Below, one piece after another: positions 26,726 to 57,100 of a stretch of 64,000 nucleotides of DNA; positions within the stretch are counted from its first letter, which is position 1; the number at the start of each line of letters is the position of its first letter. The position numbers and the translations under genes are program-made. This stretch comes from Trematomus loennbergii (lineage: Eukaryota > Chordata > Actinopteri > Perciformes > Nototheniidae), in NCBI GenBank assembly GCA_012861695.1, contig JAAOOA010000101.1:536501-600500 (forward strand). Reading direction: 5' to 3'. Below the pieces are notes generated by a model. It did no database searches. It saw nothing but the letters and a program-made list of their open reading frames with translations, and was not told the DNA's origin.

Positions 26726-27098
26726 AGCCAAAGACAGTTTAATGTTACCTAAAAAACATGCATACAAATATATATATATATATATTATAGCTAAAAATAA
26801 ATATATAATAAAAAAGTTACACAATTTAGAAAAAACACATCCTGTAACAGTTCTGAGGATTTAGCAGCCAGGTATATATTGCAGTTATTAACGCATATAT
26901 ATATATATATTGCACGTATTGCACATAGTCGGTATTTAACAAGTTCATGTAATCCGTTACCCTGCCAGAGTCTTTGAATATCTTCATGTCAACAGATCTA
27001 GTCAAAGTTGGATCAGTTTTTGCAGCAGGAGCATGCATGGGAAAAAGGGAGGGTCCCTGTCAGTCATGCAGCACTCCTGGGAGGGAGGAGTGCATGAA

Positions 27099-27116
27099 GG
27101 GGGGGGGGGGGGGGGG
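27099..27116 (+). repeat. G18 homopolymer
   Basis: Eighteen consecutive G, followed by TGTGTG. Could form a G-quadruplex and its length is probably uncertain. Confidence 0.9.
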
Positions 27117-27119
27117 TGT

Positions 27120-28400
27120 GTGACAGTGACAGCCACTTGTCAAAGCTTTGGGTGATGCAGCCTCAACCTCTCCATCCCCCGAGAGGATCATGTGACCTGA
27201 GCTCTGAATGACAGTAGCTTTTTCTCATGGTGTGCTGGAAGATGTTGAAGTGATGGATGCAGGGTTTAGTGGCGCTGCTGTGTTTGAAGACAGACTGGGA
27301 ATATTTTTTTGTGAACTGATTATTCATCCTTCCTGTTTCCCAGTCTTTGATCCGATTCACAGTTCAGTCTGCTTCGTTTCTTTGTAAACATGCTGGCCTA
27401 CATTACATTCATATCTGCTGTTTTGTGTGTGGAAATGGGGTCGTTCATGCAACTGCTTTTATTATTTTCTTTGTCGTCCGTTTTTTTTAAGTCTACTTTA
27501 TGATACACAGCTTGACCTTGTTGTCAGTTGAACGATTGTAATTTACATTTTTGACGAGACAGCTATGTGTGTGAGTGTGTGGTGTATTGTATTTTAATTA
27601 TGCCTTATTTAATAGGAACAAGACAAACACATCACTTGCACCACATTCATTTATATTAATTTTTGTATGAAGTGTTTTTTTTCCGAATACTTTATTTATT
27701 TTAAATGGACACACTCTCATTTATTATTTATTTAGATTTTATAATATTTTATATAATTTTTCTGTGGTGTATTTTTCCACTGAAAGATATTTTTTATTTT
27801 ATTAAATATATTTTTTATATTATTTCAGCTTCATTTCATATCGGTACTCATTTGGCAAGGATACATTTGAAAAGTTATTTTCTTTTCTTGTTTATTTAGA
27901 AGATGCAATTGCTCTTAATATACTTTAAAATGTGTTATACTCTGTTGTCTCCTGTGCGAGAGCCACCAGCGTTAGTTTCCTATATTTCTTGTAACCGTTG
28001 ATAAAGCATCATAATTACATTCATTATAAGGACAAACTGTGGTTAGTGTTCTTGAAGTATAAAAGTAAATAATGACTTGCAGGCTGTTTTAAAGAAACCT
28101 GTGACTGGTTTAACACACAGGCTCTTGGCATGATGCGTGTAATCTGGTACTATCTCCTGACAGAGAAACACTAATTATGTAATTGAATCAACATCTAATT
28201 CAATCTGGGAAAAGAGGACACGGTTTGTTTTACAGTATCAGAATACATCTGCTATTCAAGCCTCGAGTCTCTGTGTGTCTCCGTGTCTCGCAGACTGAAA
28301 GGCAGCAGCACTTTTTTCAATCCCCACCGTGGAAGTTTGATGTGTTTCAGAAAAAGCAGCGTATTGATTGATATGCTGTTTCTTCTTTTCTCTACTTGTA
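27120..28400. other. No gene seen
   Basis: AT-rich end of intron 1; only the pyrimidine tract before 28401 is notable. Confidence 0.5.
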
Positions 28401-28401
28401 G

Positions 28402-28544
28402 CTCAAGGCCACATCTGTCTGGCTCTGAGGAAACTCCAGACGGATCGCAACGCTGAGAGGAGACGGAGGAGAGGAAGATCTCTGGGATCTGATCCAATGA
28501 CCTGCAGCAGGAGAGCAGCAGCGTACAGGCTACATTAAAATGGG
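28402..28544 (+). other. Second, mostly non-coding exon of the RhoGEF
   Basis: It follows a pyrimidine tract and acceptor (CTACTTGTAG|CTC) and ends with ATGGG|GTAAGT. GC content is well above the surrounding AT-rich DNA. It contains one ATG, at 28540, five bases before the donor. Joined to the exon starting at 33461, this ATG opens a 25-codon frame that stops at 33533, overlapping the main ATG at 33521 out of frame. It is therefore read as 5' UTR carrying an overlapping upstream ORF. Confidence 0.6.
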
Positions 28545-28908
28545 GTAAGTTTAGAAGCTCAGCTGCAGGAACTGCTGGAGGATTCACTTCCAAACCTGAT
28601 CTCTGCAACATGATCCTCTCTGAGAGATAACCTCTGCCCCGTCAGAGAGGAGAGACACTGACTCACAGATAACATCACACTCATCTGTACATGCACAAAA
28701 GGAATACACAGTAGAGCATCACGGCACGGTGATCTGCTACGACCTAAAGAAATTCTACCAAAAACATGAGCACTCTTTGAAGGTTTCTTATCATAAAACC
28801 TGATATCAAATGATCTCTGAGCAAATAGATCCCTAGTTCATGCAGATAAATAAATCTAATTGCTTTATAGAAAGAAAGAAGCTACTTAAATGCCAATTTG
28901 GTTGTCTT

Positions 28909-29425
28909 CAGAGTGTCCGCGGGTCTTAAAAAGTATTAAAAGTTGATAAATCAATTTAGCGAAAATGAAGGCTATTAAAAAGTATCAAACGGCCATTTTC
29001 AAGGTATTACATTTGGTAGCTTGTTTTCAATAAGTATATAAATTGTCCAAAGAGGTTGTATTCTACAGTCTGCCTGAATGTAATCATTGCGTAGGTGTGT
29101 AGTGTGATTCTGTGTAGTTTATTTATTGGGATGTGACGTCATCTGAACAGGACATCGCACGCTCACTGCTTGATAGCGCGCGAAGGTCCGTTTACGCCGG
29201 TTGTTAAACAACATCGTTATGGGGAAATGCAAGTCTGCGTCCAAATGGTTGGAAGATAAGGAGGATGGACAATCAATACTGATATAGTCAATGTGAGGTA
29301 AAGTGTGTCGCCAATGTAACCGGTTAAACTCGAAAGTGGCGATGAGGTCTTAAAATGTTGGAAAGGGTCTTAAAAAAGGTCTTAAAAGGTTTGCATCTGA
29401 CTTCAGGATTCCTGCATATACCCTG
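28909..29425 (+). mobile_element. Degenerate hAT-like element with transposase start relic
   Basis: Inverted ends CAGAGTGTCCGCGGG and (reverse) CAGGGTATATGCAGG. Inside, ATG at 29219 gives MGKCKSASKWLEDKEDG, resembling the zinc-finger N terminus of some fish hAT transposases, broken soon after. TCTTAAAA words occur at both ends. No 8-bp target duplication was found, so the exact ends are uncertain. Confidence 0.5.
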
Positions 29426-29929
29426 TCTAGCACAGACTGTAAAGTGGACAAACCCTTACCCTCGTACACTGAGCCCTATTCAACGTTTTGTGACTTTAGC
29501 ATTTGTGCTGCATACTCTTCCAACTTGTGACATTTAATTTATTTATCTATTGAGTTGGAATTCATTTAATATTAGTTGCTTTTGACTTTAGTGTCTGCCA
29601 AGTCTAAGAGGCCTTGGAGTAAGCTATTGTGATGTTACAATGTCTACATGAGATCCCGTATTAGTTTATAGTCTGTCAAAAAATAAAATGAAAAAAGTCA
29701 TGGTATCATATGTCATGAAATTCTTTTTTAATGTTTGTCCAAAATAAAAAATAAAACATAGTATAGCATTGTGGAAAAATATGAAAAAACGAGTTATTTT
29801 TTATATAGAGTTGTTTCATTTAAAGGCTTTCTAGAAGTGTAAAACAGTCATTGTGCTTATTCTTGACCAAATCCTACAATTTACTTTCCTGTTTAAAGTT
29901 GTAAAATGAAAACATGGAGAGCACTTTAG

Positions 29930-30190
29930 CTACCTGTCAATCACAAGGTCAGCCACTTCCTAAAGAGTAACCTAGTTTTACAAAATGAACATCATGATGT
30001 TGAGTATGAAAGCATCACTTGAGACCACAGGGAAATGAAAACTGAGGTAATAAACAATCAGTGAAAAGTAGGCTCATTTTCTCACACTTCTAAACAAATG
30101 CACTGGGTGATGTAACCCTCTGCTGGAAATGTAAAAGAATGCATGTTTATGGCACATAGCATCGGCTTCACTCTTCAGACACAGAGGATG
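29930..30190 (+). repeat. Dispersed repeat family 6, copy 3 (diverged)
   Basis: Matches the CAGGGAAATG...CTGAGGTAATA and CTCTGCTGG blocks of the copies at 3.1 and 6.2 kb. Confidence 0.45.
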
Positions 30191-30559
30191 CCGCTTGGTG
30201 GGAGGATGGAGGTTAGTTAGTGTAGTTAATAATGGAGACTCTCTGACAGTGAATCCGATCACATAAATGATTCATTCCCTCATTTCCGATGCTGTCCTCT
30301 TCACACACACGCCATCGTATCTGAAGGAACCAGCCCACCGTGCATGCTGGGACATGGTGGCTGATTTAGTGTCCTGCTGGCAGGGATGAGTTATTCCTCA
30401 GTTAGCTTCAGTGACAGTGGGAGCCGAGAGAGCTGGACCTCCAGAGAGACTTTCACACTGGCAGTAATTCAACCAGAGAGAGAGGCCCAGGCATGCTGAG
30501 CGCACGCTGCCTGCTATTCACACACACGCTCCGCTAATTACAGCCAAACACCACATATC

Positions 30560-30890
30560 CAATCCAATACAACTTTATTTATATAGCACATTTAAAAACA
30601 ACAGAGTTGGCCAAAGTGCTGTACATCAATATATATATAAAATATACATTTAGACAAAACCGATAGGACAAAAAGAAACTAATGTAAAAGCATGAGACAA
30701 TAAAACCATACTTTAGCACAGACTGAAAACCCCCATACAGGATGTAAAAACATTTTAAAACACATTAAATAGAAAATCCCAATTTAGAAAACACAGACTG
30801 ATGTCTTTACGGTCTGCAAAAGCACGGGAGAACAAGAAGGTCTTTAAACGAGATTTAAAAACAGGCAAAGTGGGAGCAGTCTGATGATCA
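30560..30890 (+). repeat. Dispersed teleost repeat
   Basis: ACAACTTTATTTATATAGCA, then CCAAAGTGCTGTACA and a long A-rich body; a motif found in many fish genomes, probably a retroposon 3' part. Class uncertain. Confidence 0.5.
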
Positions 30891-30979
30891 GGGGGGGCAG
30901 TTTCTCTTCTAACAAAACTATGCACACATATATGTTCTAGTTCATTCAGTTTAACATGCAGTTAGTCCAGGAAGCTGCA

Positions 30980-33455
30980 GGCGGTCCTCTTGATAGAAAA
31001 GCTAGATCAAATACAAAATGCTTCATTCACTTAATTGTTGATTACTTAATGCTAGCTAGCATGCTAACACACTAAACATATATGGTAAACATGTCCTGCT
31101 TAGCATTAGCATGCTACTGCTGCTGTCATGGTGAGCATGTTAGCATACTGATGTTAGCATTTAGCTTAAACCAACACTTAACAGCCTCACAGAGCACAGA
31201 GCAGACTCTTAACATAATGTAAACTGTAATGTAAACTGATTTGCCAGGTATGTTCGATTAAAAGAAACCAAAAATGGACATCTCTGTTTGTTTCTTGTAT
31301 CTAGAAACACATATAGTACCAGGAGTCAAATGACTTCATAACAACACTAATTAAAATATGACAATGTTAATATAAAGAAGATTGTAATAATAGCCACATT
31401 ATCAGCCGTTGTATCATTCAGTAGCTAACGATGTATACCAATCAATAGGTATAATTAAAGGATAAGTGTGCTATAAGACCAACAAAGTGTAAGAGCAGTG
31501 TGGATTGAGTCATACAGTAGTAAACTACCGTGTCTTTGTCATCTAGTGCAATGGAGTGGCTCACTCATGTGTTTTTTAATAGTTTTTGGACTCTTTTAAT
31601 GCGAATATCAGAGGTTTCCCTTGGGCAAAACCAACGCTTTCTCCAGAAGGCTGTGCCATTAGTGTGTGCATGTGTACACCATAGACTGTATAAATAAATG
31701 AATTAACCTTTAGCTCAGATAATGAGCAGTTTGGCACCTTGTATGTAACCACCAGGTTTAACCACCCTGACTTCGCCCCAAGCTCCAGTGAACACGCTCA
31801 CCACCAATAATGAGAGAAAATGACCACATAATAAATAAAACACACGGCCCTTACACGTGGCTCCTGCAGCGCCTAATAAATCATTTTCCTTTCATTTAAT
31901 TTGTCGAGTATCTACGTATCTTCCACACCCTGAACTCATTGACTTTTGTGTCTGAGAACCATTCATTTATAAGACAGCAAACAAAAGAGATTTTAGAGAT
32001 TCCGCCTGTGCTAGTTTTTATAACGGTAAGCCTCCTGTCACTTGCATCCGAGCATGTGAGGAATAGAGATTCATCCATTACTGCAAAGCTGCAGAGACGC
32101 GGCCTGTTCGTGCCTCGGCACCAGGGAGTGTTGGAGTCTGAAGATGATTTGGGTTTTATTATTCTCCTAATGCATCAGGGATGAGCCCTCTGAATCCCTG
32201 TTTCATAATCGCAGTCATAATCACAGCCGTGGCCCTGCGCTGCCGACTGTGATGTAGACGGAGTAAGAGATACGGATGACGGGCGTTTTGGTCGACATGC
32301 TATTTGTACTCATTACACAGAGAGTGAAGCGTCCTGCTCTCCGGCTCCTGGTTAATCTGCAGCGTCTGATTAGTCAGAGCCCAGCAGTCATCTTAATTTC
32401 TGTCCCCTCAGCTCTCCCTTAGCGTCACACTCATTTCCTCCCCTCCTTCACATCTTTTCACCAACTTACTTTCTCCTTTTTTTCTTTTGCGCCTGTCTGT
32501 CTCTCTGTATCTGTCTCTCTATCTCGAGTTTTAATAGCCTGACAAGCAGGGCACTAATCCCTTTTATTACTGTACTTGCTGCTCAGAAAGAAAGCCTGAG
32601 GGGGGGGCAGACAGGGAGCCATTTATATGAAATGAATGTGATTATTCTGCTGAAGCAACCACGCTTCAGAGGCAGTGTCTCCGTGTCCAGAGCTGTGCTT
32701 GTCCAATGGAGGATGACCTCGGACAAATCTCTGTCACATGAATAAAGTCTGTGCATAACATCTGAACTGTAGATTATAAAATAAGTTTAAGAGTTGAGCT
32801 GCATTATCAGGCCAAGTTTTAAAAGGTTTTGTTTTGGGGTTTTTTTCCTTTCCTGTAGAGTGATATCGGTTTTGTGCATGTCAATGGCTAAAATCCCGGT
32901 GTTTCCTCAGAGGGAGTTTCAAATCAAGTTGTTTTTGCAAAAATGTAATTTAATTAGTTTCTACAAAAAGTTCCAGGTAAAAGTGTATTGCGTATAGCAT
33001 TACAGGAGCTAAAGGACAGTGCGAGGAAAGGCAAAAGTAAAAAAGTTCACTTATATATTAAAAATAGAGGCAAGCACGCGCACAAAAAGAACACATTCAT
33101 TGTATAAAAAATGTGCTGCGTTTTCAAAAAGTATACGTAAGCATGTAAAACGTATTGAAGGAGCCAGAAACATGAACACATTGTAAATACATTCCCTGCA
33201 AGGTAACATTTAAAACATAGCAAGTCTGGAAGAGTAGTTCTGTCTATCTAAACTGAAAGATCAACTTTATTACACAATAAAAGTAAACTGAAGTGTGAAT
33301 TGATTTGAGGTTACTTGGCTAAAACTTGCTGTATAAGTCTATCAGTCTTTGAATGTAATATCAGAGGTTTTAGATACTAACAGTTCCTGAATGCAACACA
33401 TGGACGTTTGTGTATTAATACCTCATGTCTCACAGTGATGTCCTCTCTTCCTCTC
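30980..33455. other. No gene seen
   Basis: Intron 2 of the RhoGEF. Single-copy AT-rich sequence; a G8 run at about 32600. Confidence 0.5.
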
Positions 33456-33520
33456 CTCAGGCTCCAGGTCTTGCTTCCTGCTGTCAGAGAGTCTGAGGGC
33501 CGCTCGCTCAGCCCACAGCC

Positions 33521-50777
<17,257 letters not shown>

Positions 50778-51135
50778 GAATAACTTTGCTACTCTGTAAA
50801 TAACCCTTCTTACTGCGAACTGACAACGAGAAGCATTTCTGAGTGTTTAAACATGTTAGATTTCAGTTAAAAAAAGAAAATCTCAAACTCACCGAAGAGC
50901 ACTTTTTACTTACAAAGCTACAAGTGCGCCATACTGTCAAAAAAAAATCATGTGTGAAGATTTCTAAAGAAGATTCTTGGACTACCAAAAAAACTTGGGC
51001 TGTGCTCGTCAGCCTTGATTGTAAAGACTGTTTGCTCCTGGAGAAACGAGCGCTGTGTTTTCATTGAAAAAAGAAGGTGTGTCTGTTGAAAAGCATGACT
51101 GAAAATGGCTGAAATAAAAATTGTAATGTCGTTTC
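50778..51135 (+). terminator. RhoGEF 3' UTR and poly(A) signal
   Basis: The stop codon is followed by about 350 bp of AT-rich UTR and an AATAAA at 51113-51118, the first canonical signal on this strand after the stop. Cleavage would be expected 10-30 bp later. Confidence 0.65.
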
Positions 51136-51562
51136 TTTTTTATACAAGGCGTAAGATGGGGGAAATGTTTGTTTTTGGTAAGGTAGAGATGGAGCTTTGT
51201 TCAGTGGTTTCTGTTTGTGTTCACTGCCCTCTCCTGTCTGTGTGCCGCCCTCTAGCGTCCGTCGGCGGTACTGCAACGTTCACTGCCAGAGATGCAGCAG
51301 AGCAAACCTCCTGTGTGTTTAACAAGAACTCATAACAGCAATAATCTCTGCCAGTTATACAATGAGTAGCTACTGTACATGCATTTATTATCCCATTGTT
51401 TCCTTCGTCAGAGTCTTAAAACTGATCATGTATGTTGGCGTCATTAACTTCATAACTCTGACCTGATAATCTTTTTTTTAAAAGCAGTTTATGGGCAGTC
51501 TAGTCAATCTCCTTTAACAGTTTCCTGTTAACATCATGTCACAAAGTCAAACACTGCAGTTT

Positions 51563-52456
51563 CTTCACTGTGTGTCGAGCGCAGAGATTTTCAACCTTGC
51601 TTTCATGCACTAACCAAGACATTGGACAGATATATTGATATTTGTTTGGTGTATTTGTACGGCTTGCAAAAATAATTTATTTGCCTTTTATACTAATCCG
51701 ATAAATCGGTCAAAATATTGAAAATGTAAAGGCTGAAAAATGCCCAGACCCTGAGAACAGTCTGGTAATTTCCTGTTTTGTTTATTAAAAACTACAAAAT
51801 ATTAATTATAATCAAGAACGTGAAGGGAAGAGCCACATTTTACATTAATTATTTAAACAGCCAACAAAGTTAATAATTGTGTGTCAATTAACAAACCTAG
51901 CAGTGCTTTATGTATTTATTACCTTAACGGTGGGGTATATAATTTATTTCAGAAACATTTGTTATATTCCAATGAATATATTAAATGCTTTGATAATACA
52001 TTAAAAATGTCATCTGTGGAAGCCGTGGCGCTGTAAAAAGCACGACCAATCATCTGAGCCGGCCCGGCTAAAATAACTGGATGGCCTACCTGCCTGTCAG
52101 CCTTCCATCTGTGCACAAACTTATCTCGTGCCCTCATTGGTCATGTGCGCGTTCGTGTGTGTTGGAGGAGGGGCTCTGTAAGGAAGTGAAGGAAGTGGCA
52201 GATTTTTTCCGGTTGTGTATTTTCAAATTCTAGCGCACTCAAGCTGGTTTCTCCAACATTACCTACCCCACCTTTAAGTACATTTCGTTCAAATGAAATA
52301 GATAAGGTTTGAAATATGTCACACAATGACTCTATTCCCATTAAGCAAATTGGCACAGCAATAAATCCCCCACCATTTTAAGGTTGAAAAACTCTGCTTA
52401 CTTGACTTTAAAAATACATCTCAACCATCTGGTTCCAGCACGGTTTTAACGGTGTG
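51563..52456 (+). repeat. Segmental duplication copy A (contains a MITE)
   Basis: About 540 bp of sequence closely matching 54720-55247 in the same orientation, beginning CTTCACTGTGTGTCGAGCGC and ending near CTGGTTCCAGC, interrupted by the family 4 MITE at 51928-52273. Located in the RhoGEF 3' flank. Confidence 0.93.
51928..52273 (-). mobile_element. TTAA MITE family 4, copy 2
   Basis: 346 bp inserted at a TTAA (51924-51927 / 52274-52277). Ends CGGTGGGGTATATAAT and ACATTACCTACCCCACCT. The paralogous copy at 54.7 kb lacks it and has a single TTAA there. Confidence 0.93.
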
Positions 52457-52459
52457 ATG

Positions 52460-53280
52460 TTGTGACCTAGCGATGAGCTGTTGTGCCTTGGTACTTATTA
52501 CTGTTATTCTAAAAACGTACTGAATATTTGCAGCCTGTCACAGTAGCATTTACCTCCGACATGCGGACCACACTACCTGTCGGCACTTCACTTTACAGGC
52601 AATATAATTACTCCTCTGACCCTGGCTGCTTTTCCTCTCTTATTTTACTGTTTTTTATTTATTTATGGCTTTATTTTTGTTTAATGCACTTTATTATAAG
52701 TCAGTACTTACGCAGTCTTGTTTATTCTCAATTCTTTATACAAGAAGGGATTTATTAGCTGTTTTCAGCCGGTGTAGACAACAGTCTGAAACCAAAACCA
52801 CTTCTTAAGACTGAAACTGTTTTATGTTATTGATGAAGTAGCACTACAAGAGGTAGCGAATCACTGTGTTTCGGAGGGCAGGGAGCTCAGATTAAAAACA
52901 AAACCAAGCCTGCATTCGGTTTCTTTTGTTTTCCTCATTTAAAAAGACCTGATGTATTATTTCCCCAATGTAATATATTGTGAAATATATTAAAAGATTT
53001 AAACACGACATGATGTGTTCATTTTATGACAAGTAGAAATATATTTACAGTCATTTTTAAGCGACAGGAATACAGACAGCACAAGTCAAATGCACTCCAG
53101 GAAGAATGGAAAGAAAGTGGATTATCTTTCTAGAAAACACAACCTAGCTCGACTACAGCACAGAAGCATAAAAGAAGCATTGGATGCTAACAGCAAACCT
53201 TTAAGACATTCCTCAAAGTGGAAAAAGAAAGGAAAGCATCACATGCAGTACATTCTGACTATTGTGTTTGCAAAATGATT
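52460..53280. other. Intergenic region between convergent genes
   Basis: AT-rich; no exon or recognised repeat. Confidence 0.5.
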
Positions 53281-53284
53281 TCCA

Positions 53285-53922
53285 AAAAGTCTCAAACATA
53301 TTTATTGGCACTGTTCTGCAAGAGAAAATGACAAGAAAAAAGGAATGTCCCTAGCTTTATCACGTGGAGTGCGTCTTTGGCTCTTGCACTCCTGGAGCCT
53401 CAGTTATATAAAAAAAGGTATATGCAGATTTATCTTACCGATCAAAATGCAAACCAAGGCTACTTTATGAAAATATAGTCTGAATGCTTGTTTCCGATTG
53501 AGTTTGATTGTTGTGTCAAATATTTCCTTCATTTATAAGGCTCCTAGGTCTCAGTTTGGATTCATCCATTTTTCAACCATAACTCAGAAGAAATACCACC
53601 AGGCGTCAACTCAACGTTAACACTTTTTTGTTTTGACAAATAAACAAACCTGAGCGCCCGTCGCCTTGAAATCAAACATCAATTTACTAACAATAAACGG
53701 TTGCAATCCAACTCAGTGAAACGGTAACAGATGAAGCCGAGAACACAGATTTAAAAACAACAAACTGAACCTGCGATCTTGAACGAGGCCTCTGCCATCC
53801 ATCTAAAGCACCTTTCATGCACACACACACCAACACACACACACAGCCAGTCCTCAGCTGCCGGAGCCTCAGGTTAGAGATCCCTGGGTCTTGCCTTGCA
53901 GACGGGGTGAGGCTCAGCTTCT
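53285..53922 (-). terminator. tsn: tsn 3' UTR with poly(A) signal
   Basis: AATAAA on the minus strand lies at 53306-53301, about 620 bp after the stop, in AT-rich DNA. It is the clearest candidate signal; nearer ones were not identified. Confidence 0.5.
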
Positions 53923-54156
53923 CTACTTGTCTCCTCCGGTGGTCTCTGCCTCCTTGGTGAGCCCCCGGATGGACAGGTCGTACACCACCTCCTCGATCTT
54001 CTTCACGTCGTACTTCAGGCCGTCGTAGCGTTTCCGCAGCGGGTCGTTCTTCAGGTTCAGAAGACGGAAGCCCGAGTCCAGCTCGTTGATGAAGTTGGAG
54101 ATGCGGAGCGGCCGGGTGTAGTCTCCGGACGTGACGCTGTTTACCGCCAACCGTGA
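53923..54156 (-). CDS. tsn: tsn coding exon 6 (C terminus)
   Basis: Acceptor TTCTCCTCCAG; 77 codons plus TAG at 53925-53923. It encodes SRLAVNSVTSGDYTRPLRIS, NELDSGFRLLNLKND and RKRYDGLKYDVKKIEEVVYD, including the leucine-rich helix long described as the translin leucine zipper and used for multimer contacts. The tail TKEAETTGGDK diverges from mammals, as is normal for this protein. Confidence 0.97.
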   Translation of the reverse strand, partial: SRLAVNSVTSGDYTRPLRISNFINELDSGFRLLNLKNDPLRKRYDGLKYDVKKIEEVVYDLSIRGLTKEAETTGGDK

Positions 54157-57100
54157 CTGGAGGAGAAATATATAAATCACAATTAAACCCAGAGGGACTC
54201 AACGTACATGCAATGATCTGTTTCTTATTGAGAAATCATTTTTAAATGAAGTACATAAAGCTTTTAAGGCTTAAACGCAATGGAAACCACAACTCGAAGT
54301 ATCAATCATCATTGCCCTCAATTGGAATTTGTCAACACCCAATTTGCACATTTTATGAAGTGCATTTAATCCCCTGAAAGACAAAATCTGCCATGTTCTA
54401 TCATAGCCAGACATTATCATCAGATGTTCTACTTTCTTCCAACAGTCCTTGAGCAGATGGGTCCTGCACAATTCGAACAGTAACCCTAAACTGAAGCTTC
54501 AAAATTGGATATTTAATCTAAATCAATTTATAGTACATCTCATTTAAAGTTCTGCCCAAAATTAGATGTTTTTATTAACCAGATCCTTTGAAAAAAAATG
54601 TTGAACTCCGCAATATGGTAAAGCCAGGGATATATGGGTATATACTGTATGCATGTATGAAACCTTTTCTACAGAGAGCAGAAAGGAGTGGACAAGAGAG
54701 GTAACGTTTTGAATAGCCCCTTCACTGTGTGTCGAGCGCAGAGATTTTCAACCTTGCTTTCATGCACTAACCAAGACATTGAACAGATATATTGATATTT
54801 GTTTGGTGTATTTGTACGGCTTGCAAAAATAATTTATTTGCCTTTTATACTAATTGGATAAATTGGTCAAAATATTGAAAATATAAAGGCTGAAAAGACC
54901 CTGAGAACAGTCTGGTAATTTCCTGTTTTGTTTATTAAAAACTACAAAATATTCATTATAATCAAGAACGTGAAGTGAAGAGCACATTTTACATTTAACA
55001 GTTAGTCATCAAAGTTATTGATTTTGTGTCAATTAAGAAACCTAGCAGTGCTTTGTGTATTTATTACTTTAAGTACATTTAGTTCAAATTAAATAGATAA
55101 GGTTTGAAATATGTCACACACTGACTCTATTCCCATTAAGCAAATTAGCACAGCAATAAATCCCCCCCATTTTAAGGTTGAAAAACTCTGCTTACTTGAC
55201 TTTAAAAATACATCTCAACCATCTGGTTCCAGCTCGGTTTTAACTGTGTTACAATATTTCCTTTTCAAATGAGGATGGATAGTTTGTGGTGCTTTGAATC
55301 ATACACCCTACTGATCCGTTATTCAGTCAATCCTCATTGATATAAACTGGGTGGAGAAAAAAAAATGACAAATGCCTCTAAATACAGCAACATGTACAAC
55401 AAACTTCAACATAAGAAAATGTTCCTCAAGTTGATTCAAAACCTAAACACTGGCAACAAAAAACTGAACATTTGAACCTTCTTCATGATGTCAGGGTTTC
55501 CCACACATAGACTTTATTATATTAACGTCCGCTAAAGTATATTTCGCGACCCATTTAGGTTTAACCTTTTTTTATCCGTCCGCGAGCACGACGCCACCTG
55601 CGATCGAATAATTACCCCTCCTTAACCTGTTCGCTCTGCTATCGCGCGAAGGGTCTGCTTTATGCGCTCCGCAGTAACTCCGCTGCGAGGCTCCGGCAAA
55701 CAGTTCATGAGCGTGCTCCACTAGCACTAGCACTAGCACTAGCACTCGCAGCACTCGCACTCGCACTACTCACTAGCACTCGCACTAGCACTAGCACCCC
55801 CCCCCCCCTTCTCTGGATGTGTTACAGGACTGTTGTATCACGCCATCATCAACCTATAAACTGGTACGGAATGGAAACCACAAATCTAAGTATCAATCAT
55901 TGTTGACCTTAACTGGAATTTGTCACACCCGACTTGCAGATTTGATGAAGTATATTTAACAACAGTCCTTGAACAGATGAGTCCTGCACAATTCTGTCAT
56001 GAACAGTAACCTAACCGAAGCTTCAAATTAGCACATTTAATCTAAATCAATTTAAAGTGCATCCCATTTAAAATTCTGCCAAAAATAAGGTGTTAACCAG
56101 ATCCTGTGAAACACTTTAAATCAACGGCTGCACGATTCTGTCATGAAAAGTAGCCAAATCAAAGCTAAATTGGGACGAACATCTCATCTAAAATCCTGCC
56201 AAAAATAAGGTAATTTCATTAACCAGATCCTGTAAAAAAAAGTGTTTATGATGCACTCTAGAGCAACTCTGAAGCCATGAATGTGTGATACATACACAGA
56301 GCAGAATGGAGAGGACAAGAAATCGTGCAAAAATGTAATGTTTTTTATGTGTATAGCATGTGGAACCCCTATTTTCTTCGAATACTGATTAGGGCTGTAT
56401 CAGGCTGTGTTAGTTTAAGCCAACTGTACCTAATAAACTGGTATGAACATTAGAGATCAACATCACACTCACCAGTTCACTGGCCATGATCAGCACTCCT
56501 GCCAGGTAGTCCTCCACGTCCAGGTGGAAGCCTTTCTCTCGCACCACCTCAACTGTGGAGAGCAAAGGGAAGAGAGAGAGTGAAGCAGCATTCCTCAGTA
56601 ACACCTACACACTAATGGCGCAGTTCCACTACATCGCGGAGCTCGCTTTAAGCGTGCCGAGCCGTGCGGGGCCCGTTTTTGGTTGCGTTTTCCACTTGGC
56701 GTAGTTCCGCTAGCGGGTACTATTTCACAGTTTTTCTGGCCCCATAAAATCGAGGTTCTTAGCGGGCCAACAACCAGGCTGAGTCGGGCTGAGTATGCTA
56801 AACTAGAGAGAGAATCGCTGGCAAGGGGGCTACAACTACAACAAGATGGACATATTTGACCGTGATTTAATTGTAATACACGTTTCAAAATGATGCCGAA
56901 GTAACAACATACTGATACCGGTTAGTAAAAACCATGAATTAATGCTTTGTCAAGTCTGCAGACAGACGGCAGGCGAAAACCTTTTAAAATGCTTGTTTCT
57001 AAATAGATGGCTAAGCTAACGCAGTATCTGCTCCGACCGTCCACACTCACAACAACGGCCTATACAGACATAAATAAAGCAGCGACTGTATTCACCATGA

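Noticed and set aside
29219..29290. Functional transposase gene
   Set aside because: Only the first ~17 residues resemble a transposase start; the frame ends soon afterwards.
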